From Enteractinococcus helveticum (GTDB lineage Bacteria; Actinomycetota; Actinomycetes; Actinomycetales; Micrococcaceae), in contig NZ_LXEY01000113.1 in the NCBI RefSeq assembly GCF_001657475.1, positions 1 to 43,020 on the forward strand: a stretch of DNA of 43,020 nt. The letters are read 5' to 3'. Shown here piece after piece: positions 26,048 to 35,358 of this stretch. The notes below the pieces were generated by a model. The model saw only the letters and a program-made list of their open reading frames with translations. It searched no databases and had not been told where the DNA came from. The translations under genes and the position numbers were made by a program. Numbering within the stretch: the first letter of the stretch is position 1; every line of letters starts with the position of its first letter.

Positions 26048-27130
26048 ATGCGCATTGTTATCAGTTCAGCCGGACGCCGGGTCTACCTCGTCCAGTGGTT
26101 CCGAGAAGCGCTCTACGAAGCAGGCATCGTAGGCGAGGTGATCGTCATCGAGCACGATCCGAACGCTGCCACAGCCGCTGCAGCAGACAGCTATCGTCCG
26201 ATTCCGGCGTTCACCAGCCCGGATTACGCTCCCGCAATGCTCGACATCATCGATGAGCTGCGACCCGAGTTGTTCCTTTCGCTCAACGACCACGAACTCA
26301 CCACGTTATCCGAGGGACTGGCGGACGAACTGCGAGCACGCGGGGTCGTGACACCGGTCCTGGAGCAACAATCCCACCGGGCAGTGGCCGACAAACTGAT
26401 GATGAGCCAGGTCTTACAAAACGCCGGCATATGCACCCCACGCCCCGTCCTACTACCCGACGTCGCAGCCGTGCATGACCTGATTTCCAGTACTAACAAC
26501 ATCATCGTCAAAGCCCGGTGGGGTAGCGGCTCGTCCGGGCTGCGCCGCTTCCCCTCCCACGAGGCCCGCCGCCGGGTCGAGGGACGTTACCAAAACGCCA
26601 CTGACGCCGAAGCACTCGGGTTCGACGACATCATCGTCCAACCCGATGTCGGGGGGGTTGAATACGGACTCGACGTCATCACCGCAGTGCGCGGAGGACC
26701 GGTTGAAGGCGTACTAGCCCGCCAGAAACTGGGCATGCGCCACGGCGAGACCTCCAATGCCAAAACCGTCAAGAACACCCCGTTCATCGGCCTGGCGGCA
26801 GCACTCAATGCTGCCCTGGGCATCCGCGGCAGCGTTGACGTCGACGTACTGGTGGCCGATGACGATGTTCCATACGTCATTGATGTCAATCCACGTTTTG
26901 GTGGCGGGTATCCGTTCGTGCACGTCGCCGGAGCAGATGTCCCGCACTTCTACCTAGCCTCAACCCTTGGGTTTACGCCGCGACCGGACTGGGACCAGTA
27001 CCGGATCGGCTGCATCGGATCCAAACACGAAGGCATCATCGGCTTTGACGCCGCAGACACCCCGGCCGCACAACCTGCGAATCGGCGCCAGCCGCTGACG
27101 AGCTCAATCCAGAAACGGGTAGGAATCTAA
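26048..27130 (+). CDS. ATP-grasp enzyme
   Basis: 360 aa with a pre-ATP-grasp Rossmann domain (1-100, IVISSAGRRVYLVQWF, LFLSLNDHELTTLSEG) and the ATP-grasp fold (about 105-310): IIVKARWGSGSSG nucleotide loop, DDIIVQPDVGGVEYGLDV, and metal-binding DVNPRFGGGYP (279-289). It resembles carbamoyl-phosphate synthase large-subunit-like ligases of polysaccharide loci, which form amide or acyl-phosphate bonds. Position after the sugar transferase suggests amide decoration of an amino sugar (inference). ATG 26048 follows the upstream stop directly with AGGAA nearby; the 26000 start is rejected. Confidence 0.85.
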   Translation: MRIVISSAGRRVYLVQWFREALYEAGIVGEVIVIEHDPNAATAAAADSYRPIPAFTSPDYAPAMLDIIDELRPELFLSLNDHELTTLSEGLADELRARGVVTPVLEQQSHRAVADKLMMSQVLQNAGICTPRPVLLPDVAAVHDLISSTNNIIVKARWGSGSSGLRRFPSHEARRRVEGRYQNATDAEALGFDDIIVQPDVGGVEYGLDVITAVRGGPVEGVLARQKLGMRHGETSNAKTVKNTPFIGLAAALNAALGIRGSVDVDVLVADDDVPYVIDVNPRFGGGYPFVHVAGADVPHFYLASTLGFTPRPDWDQYRIGCIGSKHEGIIGFDAADTPAAQPANRRQPLTSSIQKRVGI

Positions 27131-28605
27131 TGTTTCAATTTCCTAATGAAGGCCAGTCTCGCCAAGGCTTCACCCGACGAGACACCAACAACAGCTACCC
27201 CATGGAACTGCGCACCTACTGGCGCATGCTGTCGAAGAACTGGTGGATTGTCGTGGCGGGTGCCCTGGTGGGCCTGCTGCTGGCCCTTGGCGCATCAGCA
27301 CTGATGACGCCAAGATACCAATCAACAGCTATCCTCTACGTCTCAGTTCGCGGAGCCGGTTTAGATGCTTCCGGAGGTCTCTTCGAAGGTACAAGTTACG
27401 CACAAACTGTGGTGACCAGCTACGTCGATATTGCCACGACGGCCATTGTGTTAGATCAAGTCGCAGAAAAACTCGACGGGGCCGTTCCTCGCGAGAACAT
27501 GGACCAACTGTTTACTGTGGAGTCTCCAGCAGAATCCTCACTGTTGAAGATCTCAGCCGAACACTCGAACCCCGCTACCGCCGCCGAACTAGTCAACACC
27601 GCCGGCGAGGTGATCGTTGAGGTAGTAGAAAACGACATTGAAGTGGCAGCTGCAGGTGGTAATAGTCCCGTGCAGGTCCGCCTCATCGACCCCGGTGTGG
27701 TCCCTGCCGAACCCACCAGCCCCAACTTAGCGCTCAATAGCGCACTGGGACTATTGGCTGGACTGGCATTAGGTATTGCATTGGCGATTCTGAGAGGCTC
27801 GCTGGACACCCGCATCCATTCGGTGGCAGATGTTGAAGAGATCACCAACGTTCCGGTGGTTGGCCGGATCGCCTACGACGACCAGATCACACGGAGACCA
27901 CTGATCGTTCATGACGATCCGCGTAGTCCACGCACAGAGGCGTTCCGCACCACGAGAACGAATCTCCAATTCTTCGCCTCAAACGAGGACGCGCGCGTCT
28001 TCGTAGTCTCCAGTGCAGCCCCCGGCGAAGGCAAGAGCCATGTGGTGGCCAACCTCGCGGTGGCGCTGGCCGAAACGGGTGCACGTGTGGCCCTGGTTGA
28101 AGCAGACTTGCGGAAACCACGGCTAGCACATGTGATGGGCATTGAAGGCGCGGCCGGACTGAGCGATGTGCTTATCGACAGGGCTCCACTGGAAGATGTC
28201 TTACAACCATGGGGACCTGGCAACCTGATGGTCCTACCGGCCGGACAAATTCCGCCCAACCCTGCTGAGCTGCTTGGCTCCAAGAAGATGCGGGAAGTCC
28301 TTGGCATGCTGCGCGAAACCGCAGATTACGTCCTGATCGATGCCCCGCCGGTCTTGCCAGTCACAGACGCTGCCATCTTGACGAACTATGCATCGGGCAG
28401 CTTGCTGGTGAGTTCCATTGGGCAAACCAGACTGCAAGACCTCGAACAAGCCATCAACTCCTTGGAAAATGTTGGGGGCAAAGTTCTGGGACTGATCGTC
28501 AATAAGGTTCCAATGCGAGGCTCCGGCAACTCCGGATTTGCCTCCTATCGGTACGAGGCTGACAACGTTGAAACCCGCACATCCCGAGTCTCGAGGGCGG
28601 CATGA
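27130..28605 (+). CDS. Wzz-type tyrosine autokinase (BY-kinase)
   Basis: Controls polymer length and export. 491 aa. The Wzz domain has two membrane helices (about 37-59 and 204-222) with an extracellular loop between them. The cytosolic kinase has Walker A APGEGKSH (297-304), Walker A' ALVEADLRKPRL (321-332) and Walker B VLIDAPP (401-407). The C-terminal tail has only two tyrosines (473 and 475), far fewer than the usual Tyr cluster. It overlaps the preceding stop (TAATG) and, by ATGA, the following phosphatase gene, its expected antagonist. Confidence 0.92.
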   Translation: MFQFPNEGQSRQGFTRRDTNNSYPMELRTYWRMLSKNWWIVVAGALVGLLLALGASALMTPRYQSTAILYVSVRGAGLDASGGLFEGTSYAQTVVTSYVDIATTAIVLDQVAEKLDGAVPRENMDQLFTVESPAESSLLKISAEHSNPATAAELVNTAGEVIVEVVENDIEVAAAGGNSPVQVRLIDPGVVPAEPTSPNLALNSALGLLAGLALGIALAILRGSLDTRIHSVADVEEITNVPVVGRIAYDDQITRRPLIVHDDPRSPRTEAFRTTRTNLQFFASNEDARVFVVSSAAPGEGKSHVVANLAVALAETGARVALVEADLRKPRLAHVMGIEGAAGLSDVLIDRAPLEDVLQPWGPGNLMVLPAGQIPPNPAELLGSKKMREVLGMLRETADYVLIDAPPVLPVTDAAILTNYASGSLLVSSIGQTRLQDLEQAINSLENVGGKVLGLIVNKVPMRGSGNSGFASYRYEADNVETRTSRVSRAA

Positions 28606-29240
28606 CGACTCTTCGAATCCTGACCATCTGTACCGGAAATATCTGCCGCTCCCCATTCGCAGCGAAGCTGCTGGCTTCCAAACTTGATCGGACACAATTC
28701 AAGGTTGCAAGCGCGGGTACGTCAGCCATGCTGGGCGATCCGATGCAAGAAACTATGCAGCGCATCGCCGCTGACATGGGAGTTCGGTGGAGAGATGAGC
28801 ACAGTGCTCGTGTACTCACGCATGGTTTGGTGGGTCAAGCTGATCTCATTTTGGGTATGGAACGTGAACACCGCAGCCAAGCAGCAAAGCTGCAGCCCAG
28901 TGCAGTTCGGCGTGCTTTCACGTTGCTGGAATTCGCCCACATCGTGTCGTCCATCAACGACGATCGTCTCCAACAGCTGCTGTTTCTGAACAGGGGGAGT
29001 CCTACCGCAGCAATCGACGCGGTCATGAGAATGCGCGGCGTCGTGCCAAGACTGAACCCGGAACAGCTTTATGATCTCCAAGATCCGTTTGGTAAATCCC
29101 GCCAAACATATGCACGATCAGCCGCGCATATTGATCAGGCAGTTGACCAGATTGTCAGCTTTTTTCAACGCACAGCAAAGCTCACCGCAGCGTCACAAGA
29201 TGGTCCGTCAGCAATCGTTGGAATGCAGGACAGAAAGTAA
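28602..29240 (+). CDS. Low-molecular-weight protein tyrosine phosphatase
   Basis: 212 aa, longer than the usual 150-165. The P-loop C-x5-R is CTGNICRS (Cys10-Arg16), and the acid loop appears as DPFG near residue 165. It probably dephosphorylates the adjacent BY-kinase, the standard partnership in capsule operons. Residues about 105-150 (FAHIVSSINDDRLQQLLFLN and after) form an insertion relative to short family members. Translationally coupled (ATGA) to the kinase gene. Confidence 0.9.
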   Translation: MTTLRILTICTGNICRSPFAAKLLASKLDRTQFKVASAGTSAMLGDPMQETMQRIAADMGVRWRDEHSARVLTHGLVGQADLILGMEREHRSQAAKLQPSAVRRAFTLLEFAHIVSSINDDRLQQLLFLNRGSPTAAIDAVMRMRGVVPRLNPEQLYDLQDPFGKSRQTYARSAAHIDQAVDQIVSFFQRTAKLTAASQDGPSAIVGMQDRK

Positions 29241-29245
29241 GCCTC

Positions 29246-30517
29246 ATGCAACGCACTCACCTCATACCGCAGCAACCACCGACCCCCGCGTTGGTTTTGG
29301 ATGTTCCGAAACTCGACTCATTCGTCACCCGCTTCGAAGACGCTCTGGCCGAGGGCTGGCCCAACTCCATTCTGTCGTACTCCTTCAAAACCAACGCACT
29401 GCCGTGGCTGCTGTCGTATATGCGAGATCGTGGTGTGTGGGCCGAAGTCGTCTCAGACACCGAGTACGAGCTGGCCTTAGCGATGGGTTACGCACCGGAT
29501 CGAATCGTATACAACGGTCCGATCAAAAGCCGTGACCGCCTCTGGGCCGCACTGGTACAAGGTTCCGTGGTCAACCTTGATTCGAAACGCGAAGTCTTAT
29601 GGACCGCAGAACTGGCGGGACAGCTGCCCGAAACCACCTTAGCCGTTGGGCTCCGGGTCAATTGGGACGTCAATGTGTATTGTCCCGGCGAAAGCACCAG
29701 CACCAGCGCCCACAGCCGTTTCGGATTCAACCCTGACAGCGGTGAGCTCGATGCAGCCATTGCCGTGCTGACCGACGCGGGCGTACGCATCGCTGGATTG
29801 CATATGCACCGCAACTCGCAGACCCAAAGCATAGCCGTCTTCCGGGCCGCTGCAACCGTGGCCAAAGAACTTATCAGTTCCCGGAATCTCAACCTGGACT
29901 GGGTCGACATCGGTGGGGGATTCTTTGGCGCCGAAGATGGCCAGCCGACCTTTGCCGATTATGTGACCGCAATCCGTGAGGTGCTAGAAGACGTCGTGGA
30001 TCCGGCAGAAACACAACTGATTGTGGAACCCGGCGGCGCATTAATCGCTGTGCCTGTGGAATTCCACGCCTCCGTGATCGACGTCAAACAGGTCAACGAC
30101 CAGACATTCGTGGTGACGGATGCCAGCCGCACGAACATCGATCCACTGTTCCGTCGCAAACGACCATTCCAATACGAACTTCAAACCGAAGCCACCGAGA
30201 CCCGACCCACCCAAACCATCGGTGGCTTCACCTGTATGGAAGACGACCGCCTCATGGAACTACCCGACGAGCGGGCCTTAGCGACGGGGGATCGAATCAT
30301 TTTTTACAAGGTCGGGGCCTACACCATGTCCTTTCAGCCCCAGTTTTTTATTGAATCTCCACCTGCGGTCTATGTACGGACGCACGCGGAGTTGATCCAG
30401 GTTCGATCAAAGTCAACGGTGCAGGATTATGTGCAAGGTCAACGGTGGATACCAGCCAAGGACAATCTGGACGACGCAGCGAATGGAATGGGCCCATGGC
30501 TAGCACCTTCGCGGTAG
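29246..30517 (+). CDS. Fold-type III PLP decarboxylase (DAP/ornithine decarboxylase-like)
   Basis: 423 aa with alanine-racemase-like barrel: PLP lysine in SYSFKTNALPWLL (Lys48), HMHRNSQTQS, WVDIGGGFFG, the phosphate-binding EPGGALIAVPVEFHA, and the C-terminal active-site CMEDDRLM. Members decarboxylate diaminopimelate, ornithine, arginine or carboxynorspermidine. Inside a glycan operon it is more likely to make an amine or modified amino acid for decoration than lysine (inference). It starts 5 nt after the phosphatase gene and overlaps the next gene by 22 nt. Confidence 0.85.
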   Translation: MQRTHLIPQQPPTPALVLDVPKLDSFVTRFEDALAEGWPNSILSYSFKTNALPWLLSYMRDRGVWAEVVSDTEYELALAMGYAPDRIVYNGPIKSRDRLWAALVQGSVVNLDSKREVLWTAELAGQLPETTLAVGLRVNWDVNVYCPGESTSTSAHSRFGFNPDSGELDAAIAVLTDAGVRIAGLHMHRNSQTQSIAVFRAAATVAKELISSRNLNLDWVDIGGGFFGAEDGQPTFADYVTAIREVLEDVVDPAETQLIVEPGGALIAVPVEFHASVIDVKQVNDQTFVVTDASRTNIDPLFRRKRPFQYELQTEATETRPTQTIGGFTCMEDDRLMELPDERALATGDRIIFYKVGAYTMSFQPQFFIESPPAVYVRTHAELIQVRSKSTVQDYVQGQRWIPAKDNLDDAANGMGPWLAPSR

Positions 30518-31809
30518 AGCATCGCCACCAAGCAGCCTTCAAGCGTGCACCGTTATTGCTTTTTTTATTGGGTATCACGCTGAATCAAACGAGCGTTATC
30601 TTCGACATCAACCTGTCGATCGCGGATGTGTTTGCGTTCCTCATTTTGATGCTTATGATCCTCACAGCACGGATGTCTATTCCGCTGGGCCCAACAGTCT
30701 ACTTTCTGGTGTTATCCATCGTGGTTATCACCATGGGGGGCTTTGTTGTCCCAAATATCTTGCCGATTGAACAAAGTTTTACCGCTGTCCTGACGGATTA
30801 CACCAAGCTTCTGACGTCGTTTGGCTATTTCTTGCTCGGCGTCAATATTGTCCGTGCGGGCCAAGCCCGCATCGTCATGCGCTCCTACGTCTTTATGGCC
30901 GTACTCATCGGCATCATCGGCGTAGTTGGAACCACGTTCCCCTCGCTGCCGAGGCTGGAATTCATGTTCCACTGGGAGATACGGTTCAGCGGGCTGATGA
31001 ACGACCCCAACTATTTTGCGCTCATCCAGCTGATCGCCATGGCCTTCCTGTGGCATGACCCGGATATTGCACGCCGTTTCCGCTACCCGGCGCTGGTGAT
31101 CTTGGCAGCTTCTGTTTTGGCCTCTGGATCCAAAACTGGATTGCTTACGCTGCTGATCTTGTTGATGTGGCGCGGGTTTCATACTGTTTTCTCCTCCTCG
31201 AACCACGGCAGATATGTCTCGCCCTATCGGGCCCTGTTAATCGGGGTGGCGATCTGCCTGCCCGTCCTGGTGCTCATTGTGCTGCTGGATTATTCGATGC
31301 GGATGAGTGTGGCAGCCAGCCTTGACCAAGTGCCTACGCTGAGCCGACTCACACCGCTGCTGCTTGATTTCGAAACCGGAATTGAAGCGGACGGTTCCGG
31401 ACGTGACTCTGCGTGGTCGGATGCGTTGCCAATTATTGGGCTCTTCCCCCTCGCCGGCGTTGGCGTGGGCACCTACCTCGGTATAGCAGCTGAATTCAGC
31501 GACGAACCAATACTCGCGCATAACACGTATTTACAGATCGCCGCCGAATGGGGACTCGTCTTGTCGGCGATTTTCCTGGTGTGGGTAGGCATCTTACTGC
31601 TCAGACGCCCCGCACCAGGCACCAATATGTCGATGTGGCACTCGACCCGGGACGCACTGTTGGTCATGCTCATCGGCTCAGCCGGTATTTCGTTACAAAA
31701 CTCGCGTGTGCTGTGGCTCATCGTCGGCATGCTGCTCGCAGTACACCTGTTCTCTCGAAACCGACAACCCATCCAGCAGCACTCACTCACCCAGAAGGTA
31801 GAACAATGA
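30496..31809 (+). CDS. O-antigen polymerase/ligase-like membrane protein (Wzy-like)
   Basis: 437 aa with about 10-12 hydrophobic segments and the large periplasmic loop typical of Wzy/WaaL proteins. Supportive motifs are LMNDPNYFALIQLIAMAFLW, ASGSKTGLLTLLILL, a loop with GRDSAWSDALPIIGLFPLAGVGVGTY, and AHNTYLQIAAEWGL (the H-N-x-Y/F motif). ATG 30496 is preferred to 30445 because the latter lies deep inside the decarboxylase gene; the RBS is weak, so coupling is likely. Expected to polymerise lipid-linked repeat units outside the membrane. Confidence 0.85.
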   Translation: MASTFAVEHRHQAAFKRAPLLLFLLGITLNQTSVIFDINLSIADVFAFLILMLMILTARMSIPLGPTVYFLVLSIVVITMGGFVVPNILPIEQSFTAVLTDYTKLLTSFGYFLLGVNIVRAGQARIVMRSYVFMAVLIGIIGVVGTTFPSLPRLEFMFHWEIRFSGLMNDPNYFALIQLIAMAFLWHDPDIARRFRYPALVILAASVLASGSKTGLLTLLILLMWRGFHTVFSSSNHGRYVSPYRALLIGVAICLPVLVLIVLLDYSMRMSVAASLDQVPTLSRLTPLLLDFETGIEADGSGRDSAWSDALPIIGLFPLAGVGVGTYLGIAAEFSDEPILAHNTYLQIAAEWGLVLSAIFLVWVGILLLRRPAPGTNMSMWHSTRDALLVMLIGSAGISLQNSRVLWLIVGMLLAVHLFSRNRQPIQQHSLTQKVEQ

Positions 31810-32963
31810 AAAAAGTCGTTCTCATCGTGACCGTTGAAGATTCTGCTTTGACGTTTTATCGAAATTATGTGCGTTTCCTGGTCGGCCGTGGCTGGGAGGT
31901 GAGTGTCATAGGGCATTCCAGTGGTGCACTAGAAGCCTGGGCAGCCAGTGAAGGCGCCACCGGCTATCACATCCCCTACGAGCGAGACCCATCAATGGGT
32001 AAGGATCTGCAGACGTTATGGGCTACTGTGCGGTTGTTGCGGCGCATCCGTCCAGATGTCGTGGTCTCAGCGACCCCGAAGGTCGGGTTGTTAGGCACCC
32101 TGGCCGCACGACTGGTAGGCGTGCCGGTGCGTATTTATCAGCTGTGGGGCATGCCGTTGGAAACCGTCACGGGACTCAAGCGCAAGATTCTCGATGTCGC
32201 CGAACGGACGTCCATCCGGTCAGCCACCCAAACTGTGGCCAATAGTTTTAGCCTGGCTCGCACCGCCGAGGCGCTAGAACTGGCTCCACAAGGGCACATT
32301 GACGTCCTGGGGGTGGGCAGCTCCCACGGGGTGAATCTTGAATGGTTCGACCGTGCCGCCACCGGGCCGGTCGATGCGGATACGGCAGCATTTCTGGCCG
32401 CCGACTGTGATCTGACCATCGTGTTCATCGGAAGGCTCACCCCGGATAAGGGGATTTCCACACTGTTGCAGGCGGTCGATTCGGCGCGCGCTGGCGGGCT
32501 GAATATTCGCCTGGTGCTGGTTGGTCCCGTAGAAAATCGTCAGCTAGCCGAAGAGGTCTCCGACGTTGAGCACATCCACCGCTTAGACAATGTGGAGGAT
32601 GTTCGACCATATATCACCGCAGCCGATGTGTTGTGTTTGCCCACCCTGCGCGAGGGGTTCCCCAATGTGGTACTGGAAGCCGCAGCACTGGAAGTCCCCG
32701 CCGTCGTCACCGATGCCACCGGTGCGATTGATTCGGTGGTTGACGGCGAAACCGGGTGGATCTTCCCAGTCGAGAACCCCCACGCGCTGGCCGAAGTCAT
32801 AACCGAGATCGTGGCCCACCCAGAACAGATTCAACAGCGCGGGACCAAGGCCCGTCGTCGGGTCGAAGAACACTTCGAACAGGTCTACATGTTTGGTTTA
32901 CAAGAAGACAACATCGCCCAACAACTCGAGCCGCACCTGGCCCGCCAACCCTCGAACCGCTAA
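31806..32963 (+). CDS. Glycosyltransferase family 4 (PglA-like)
   Basis: GT-B fold retaining transferase, 385 aa. The N-terminal domain (KKVVLIVTVEDSALTFYRNYVRFLV, VVSATPKVGLLGTLAARLVGVPVRIYQLWG) resembles PglA/WbpX-type enzymes that extend lipid-linked bacillosamine-like sugars. The C-terminal domain has FIGRLTPDKGISTLLQA and the nucleotide-sugar motif REGFPNVVLEAAALE. ATG 31806 overlaps the upstream stop (ATGA), with AGAAGGT 8 nt before. It is the only classical glycosyltransferase in the operon. Confidence 0.92.
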   Translation: MKKVVLIVTVEDSALTFYRNYVRFLVGRGWEVSVIGHSSGALEAWAASEGATGYHIPYERDPSMGKDLQTLWATVRLLRRIRPDVVVSATPKVGLLGTLAARLVGVPVRIYQLWGMPLETVTGLKRKILDVAERTSIRSATQTVANSFSLARTAEALELAPQGHIDVLGVGSSHGVNLEWFDRAATGPVDADTAAFLAADCDLTIVFIGRLTPDKGISTLLQAVDSARAGGLNIRLVLVGPVENRQLAEEVSDVEHIHRLDNVEDVRPYITAADVLCLPTLREGFPNVVLEAAALEVPAVVTDATGAIDSVVDGETGWIFPVENPHALAEVITEIVAHPEQIQQRGTKARRRVEEHFEQVYMFGLQEDNIAQQLEPHLARQPSNR

Positions 32964-33077
32964 GTGGCCAGTCATGTCAGACACCGTTGATGTTGATTGC
33001 AAACCGATCACCGCCCCGTGGTGTCTGGTCTGGCTGTTCATACTGTCGATATCCCATTGCTCATCGGCGCATTTGGT

Positions 33078-33095
33078 CTGGCCTGCCGAGGCCAG
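33078..33095 (+). terminator. Small hairpin before galE
   Basis: CTGGCCT (33078-33084) pairs with AGGCCAG (33089-33095) around GCCG in the 168-nt gap between the glycosyltransferase and galE genes. It could be a partial terminator or processing site. Confidence 0.35.
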
Positions 33096-33131
33096 GGCGC
33101 TTACATCGTGAAGAGTTCATAGGAGGCTATT

Positions 33132-34220
33132 ATGCGCGTACTTCTAACCGGCGGAGCTGGATACATCGGTAGCCACACCGCGTTAGTGTTGCTCGAACAG
33201 GGACACGACGTGGTGGTGGTCGACGATCTATCGAACGGCAATCGCATTGCGCTTGATCGAGTAGAAGAGCTCACGGGCAGATCGGTCACCTTTGTGCAGG
33301 CAGACCTCACCAACACCACTGCGACACGAGTGACACTGGCAAACACCAATTTTGATGCCGTGGTACATTTTGCAGGGCTCAAGGCCGTGGGGGAGTCGGT
33401 CGAGCAACCGGTCCGCTATTACCGGACGAACCTGGCATCGACGTTGACGCTGCTAGACATCATGGCAGAACGCCAGATCAATACGCTCGTCTTCAGCTCA
33501 TCTGCCACCGTCTACGGCGAACCCCAGACCCCACTGGTTGCCGAAACGCATCACACGGGAGTGGGCCTGACCAATCCCTATGGATGGTCTAAATACATGA
33601 ACGAACAGATCATCACAGATGCTGCGGTGGCACGCCCCGACATGTCGGTGGTGCTCTTGCGATACTTCAACCCCGTCGGAGCCCACCCATCGGGCCGCAT
33701 TGGCGAAGATCCCGCGGGTATTCCCAATAACCTCTTACCGTTCATTGCCCAAGTTGCAGTCGGACGACGCGACAAGCTCTCAGTTTTTGGCGATGATTAT
33801 GACACCCCAGATGGTACTGGGGTGCGCGATTACATCCATGTCATGGATCTTGCTGAGGGCCATGTCGCTGCGCTGAATTATGCGTCCTGCGGTGTGCAAA
33901 CCTACAATCTTGGCTCAGGGGTGGGCACAAGCGTTTTGGAAGCGGTGCGAGCATTCGAAGCAGTGTCCAACCGACCCGTCCCGTATCAGATCAGTCCTCG
34001 TCGCAGCGGAGACCTGGCAACTGTGGTGGCCGACCCACGGCTAGCGCAAGAAAAGTTGAAGTGGCAAACTACCCGAACTTTCGCTGATGCCTGCCGTGAC
34101 GCATGGAACTGGCAATCACAAAACCCCGCAGGTTATGGAGAAACTGTGCGGGTAGTGATAGGTTCGCCAGCTGCGACTGTCGAACGAACCCTCGACGATA
34201 AGGCGATCAGCACACGATGA
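33132..34220 (+). CDS. galE: UDP-glucose 4-epimerase
   Basis: Interconverts UDP-Glc/UDP-Gal (or their N-acetyl forms). 362 aa, slightly longer than the usual 330-340, the excess being a C-terminal tail. NAD-binding TGGAGYIGSHTALVLLEQGH (7-26), VVDDLSNG, FSSSATVYG with the catalytic Ser, the NPYGWSKYMNE active-site Tyr-x3-Lys, and RYFNPVGAHPSG. A consensus AGGAGG (33121-33126) lies 5 nt before the ATG. Supplies a precursor for the glycan made by the upstream genes. Confidence 0.93.
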   Translation: MRVLLTGGAGYIGSHTALVLLEQGHDVVVVDDLSNGNRIALDRVEELTGRSVTFVQADLTNTTATRVTLANTNFDAVVHFAGLKAVGESVEQPVRYYRTNLASTLTLLDIMAERQINTLVFSSSATVYGEPQTPLVAETHHTGVGLTNPYGWSKYMNEQIITDAAVARPDMSVVLLRYFNPVGAHPSGRIGEDPAGIPNNLLPFIAQVAVGRRDKLSVFGDDYDTPDGTGVRDYIHVMDLAEGHVAALNYASCGVQTYNLGSGVGTSVLEAVRAFEAVSNRPVPYQISPRRSGDLATVVADPRLAQEKLKWQTTRTFADACRDAWNWQSQNPAGYGETVRVVIGSPAATVERTLDDKAISTR

Positions 34221-34296
34221 AGGCAGGTATATTGCCAGAGCCAGCCGGGCGGCTTGGGTGGAGATGACATGTGAGATCCGTAGGAAAGAATGGCTG

Positions 34297-34896
34297 ATGC
34301 GGAAACTCAAAACCATCAGCGGCATTGTGATCGCACTTGTCGTAGGATGGTTTATTTTCGCTAGCGTGAACATCTACAACCCGCTCCAAGGCGACCTCGA
34401 GGCTCGTACCGATGCCGTGGTGAGTTTATCCCCTCCGCCGTACCGCTTGCCCTTAGCCGAAGAGCTCTATGCCAGTGATCATGCAGCTCATCTGGCAATT
34501 TCTTATGTGCCGGTAAATCCCCGCGACTTCACCGCGGAATGGATGAAGGCGTGGGAACCCGCGAAACGATATTGCGAAGATCAAACAGCCGGGATGGACG
34601 AGAATATTTCATGTTTTACCCCTGAAGAGATTTCAACCCGCGGGGAAGCGCACGCGATCCGAGAAGTCGCCGAGAGCAAATCCTGGGATTCGATCACCGT
34701 GGTCACCAGCCGTCATCACATCTTTCGTACGCGATTCATACTCCAACGGTGCATCGGGGATGCTGTTGACGTCAATGTAGTCTTCCCGGAGCCTGATCTC
34801 TCCATCGAAAAGGCTCAAGAAAGCTGGGGGACATACCTCCTCTACGAAAACCTAGCGTTCTTCAAAGCCGTGTATGAAACGACCCGCGGATGCTAG
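34297..34896 (+). CDS. YdcF/SanA-like DUF218 membrane protein
   Basis: 199 aa: one N-terminal membrane helix (RKLKTISGIVIALVVGWFIF) followed by an extracytoplasmic DUF218 domain: STRGEAHAIREVAESKSWDSITVVTSRHHIFRTRFILQRC matches the core with SxHxxR. ElyC/SanA/YdcF relatives affect envelope and lipid-carrier metabolism. AGGAAAG (34282-34288) lies 8 nt before ATG 34297; GTG 34258 and ATG 34264 lack this support. It lies 76 nt past galE, probably the last gene of the operon. Confidence 0.75.
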   Translation: MRKLKTISGIVIALVVGWFIFASVNIYNPLQGDLEARTDAVVSLSPPPYRLPLAEELYASDHAAHLAISYVPVNPRDFTAEWMKAWEPAKRYCEDQTAGMDENISCFTPEEISTRGEAHAIREVAESKSWDSITVVTSRHHIFRTRFILQRCIGDAVDVNVVFPEPDLSIEKAQESWGTYLLYENLAFFKAVYETTRGC

Positions 34897-35358
34897 TCAC
34901 TGGCTGGCTTGGCCGTTTTACTGAGTCCGCCCGACGTCGTTGCCTCGCGCTGTCCAGCATTCTTGTGTAGACAACATATTCGGCAGCAACCCGGTGCATC
35001 CCCCAGGATTGATAGCCAAACAGCATGGTGGGCAGGTACCGTCTACCGTTTGTCAGCAAATTGGAAAAATCCCCTGTCGATCTTCCCATGTGAGGCTGTG
35101 GTTCGAAGCATGAGCCAATAATCTTGGCAAATGTGATTGCTATCATATGAGCTGTTTGGCAGGATATGGAGTTATGAATCTATGTCATGCACCTTAGGTG
35201 TGTTGCAGTCGCGCTGCGAGAGCTCTAGCCTCTGCGGCGAGTTCTCACGAGTACAGGCCGGTTCTTGAGGCCCTCTTCCCTAGGAATGCCCTTTTTATCA
35301 TTCTCTGTGCCGGAGCGTACATCATACATACGGCTTTCATCTTTCTTACGAGGTGGAC
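34897..35358. other. Gene-free AT-rich stretch
   Basis: About 460 nt with no frame I can assign. A minus-strand frame (34862-35146) contains protein-like YLPTMLFGYQSWGMHRVAAEYVVYTRMLD but overlaps the YdcF gene end and has no RBS; it could be a gene remnant. Confidence 0.45.

Noticed and set aside
34862..35146. Minus-strand frame of 94 aa with protein-like aromatic stretch
   Set aside because: No RBS, overlaps the end of the YdcF-like gene, and no family recognised. Mentioned only as a possible remnant.
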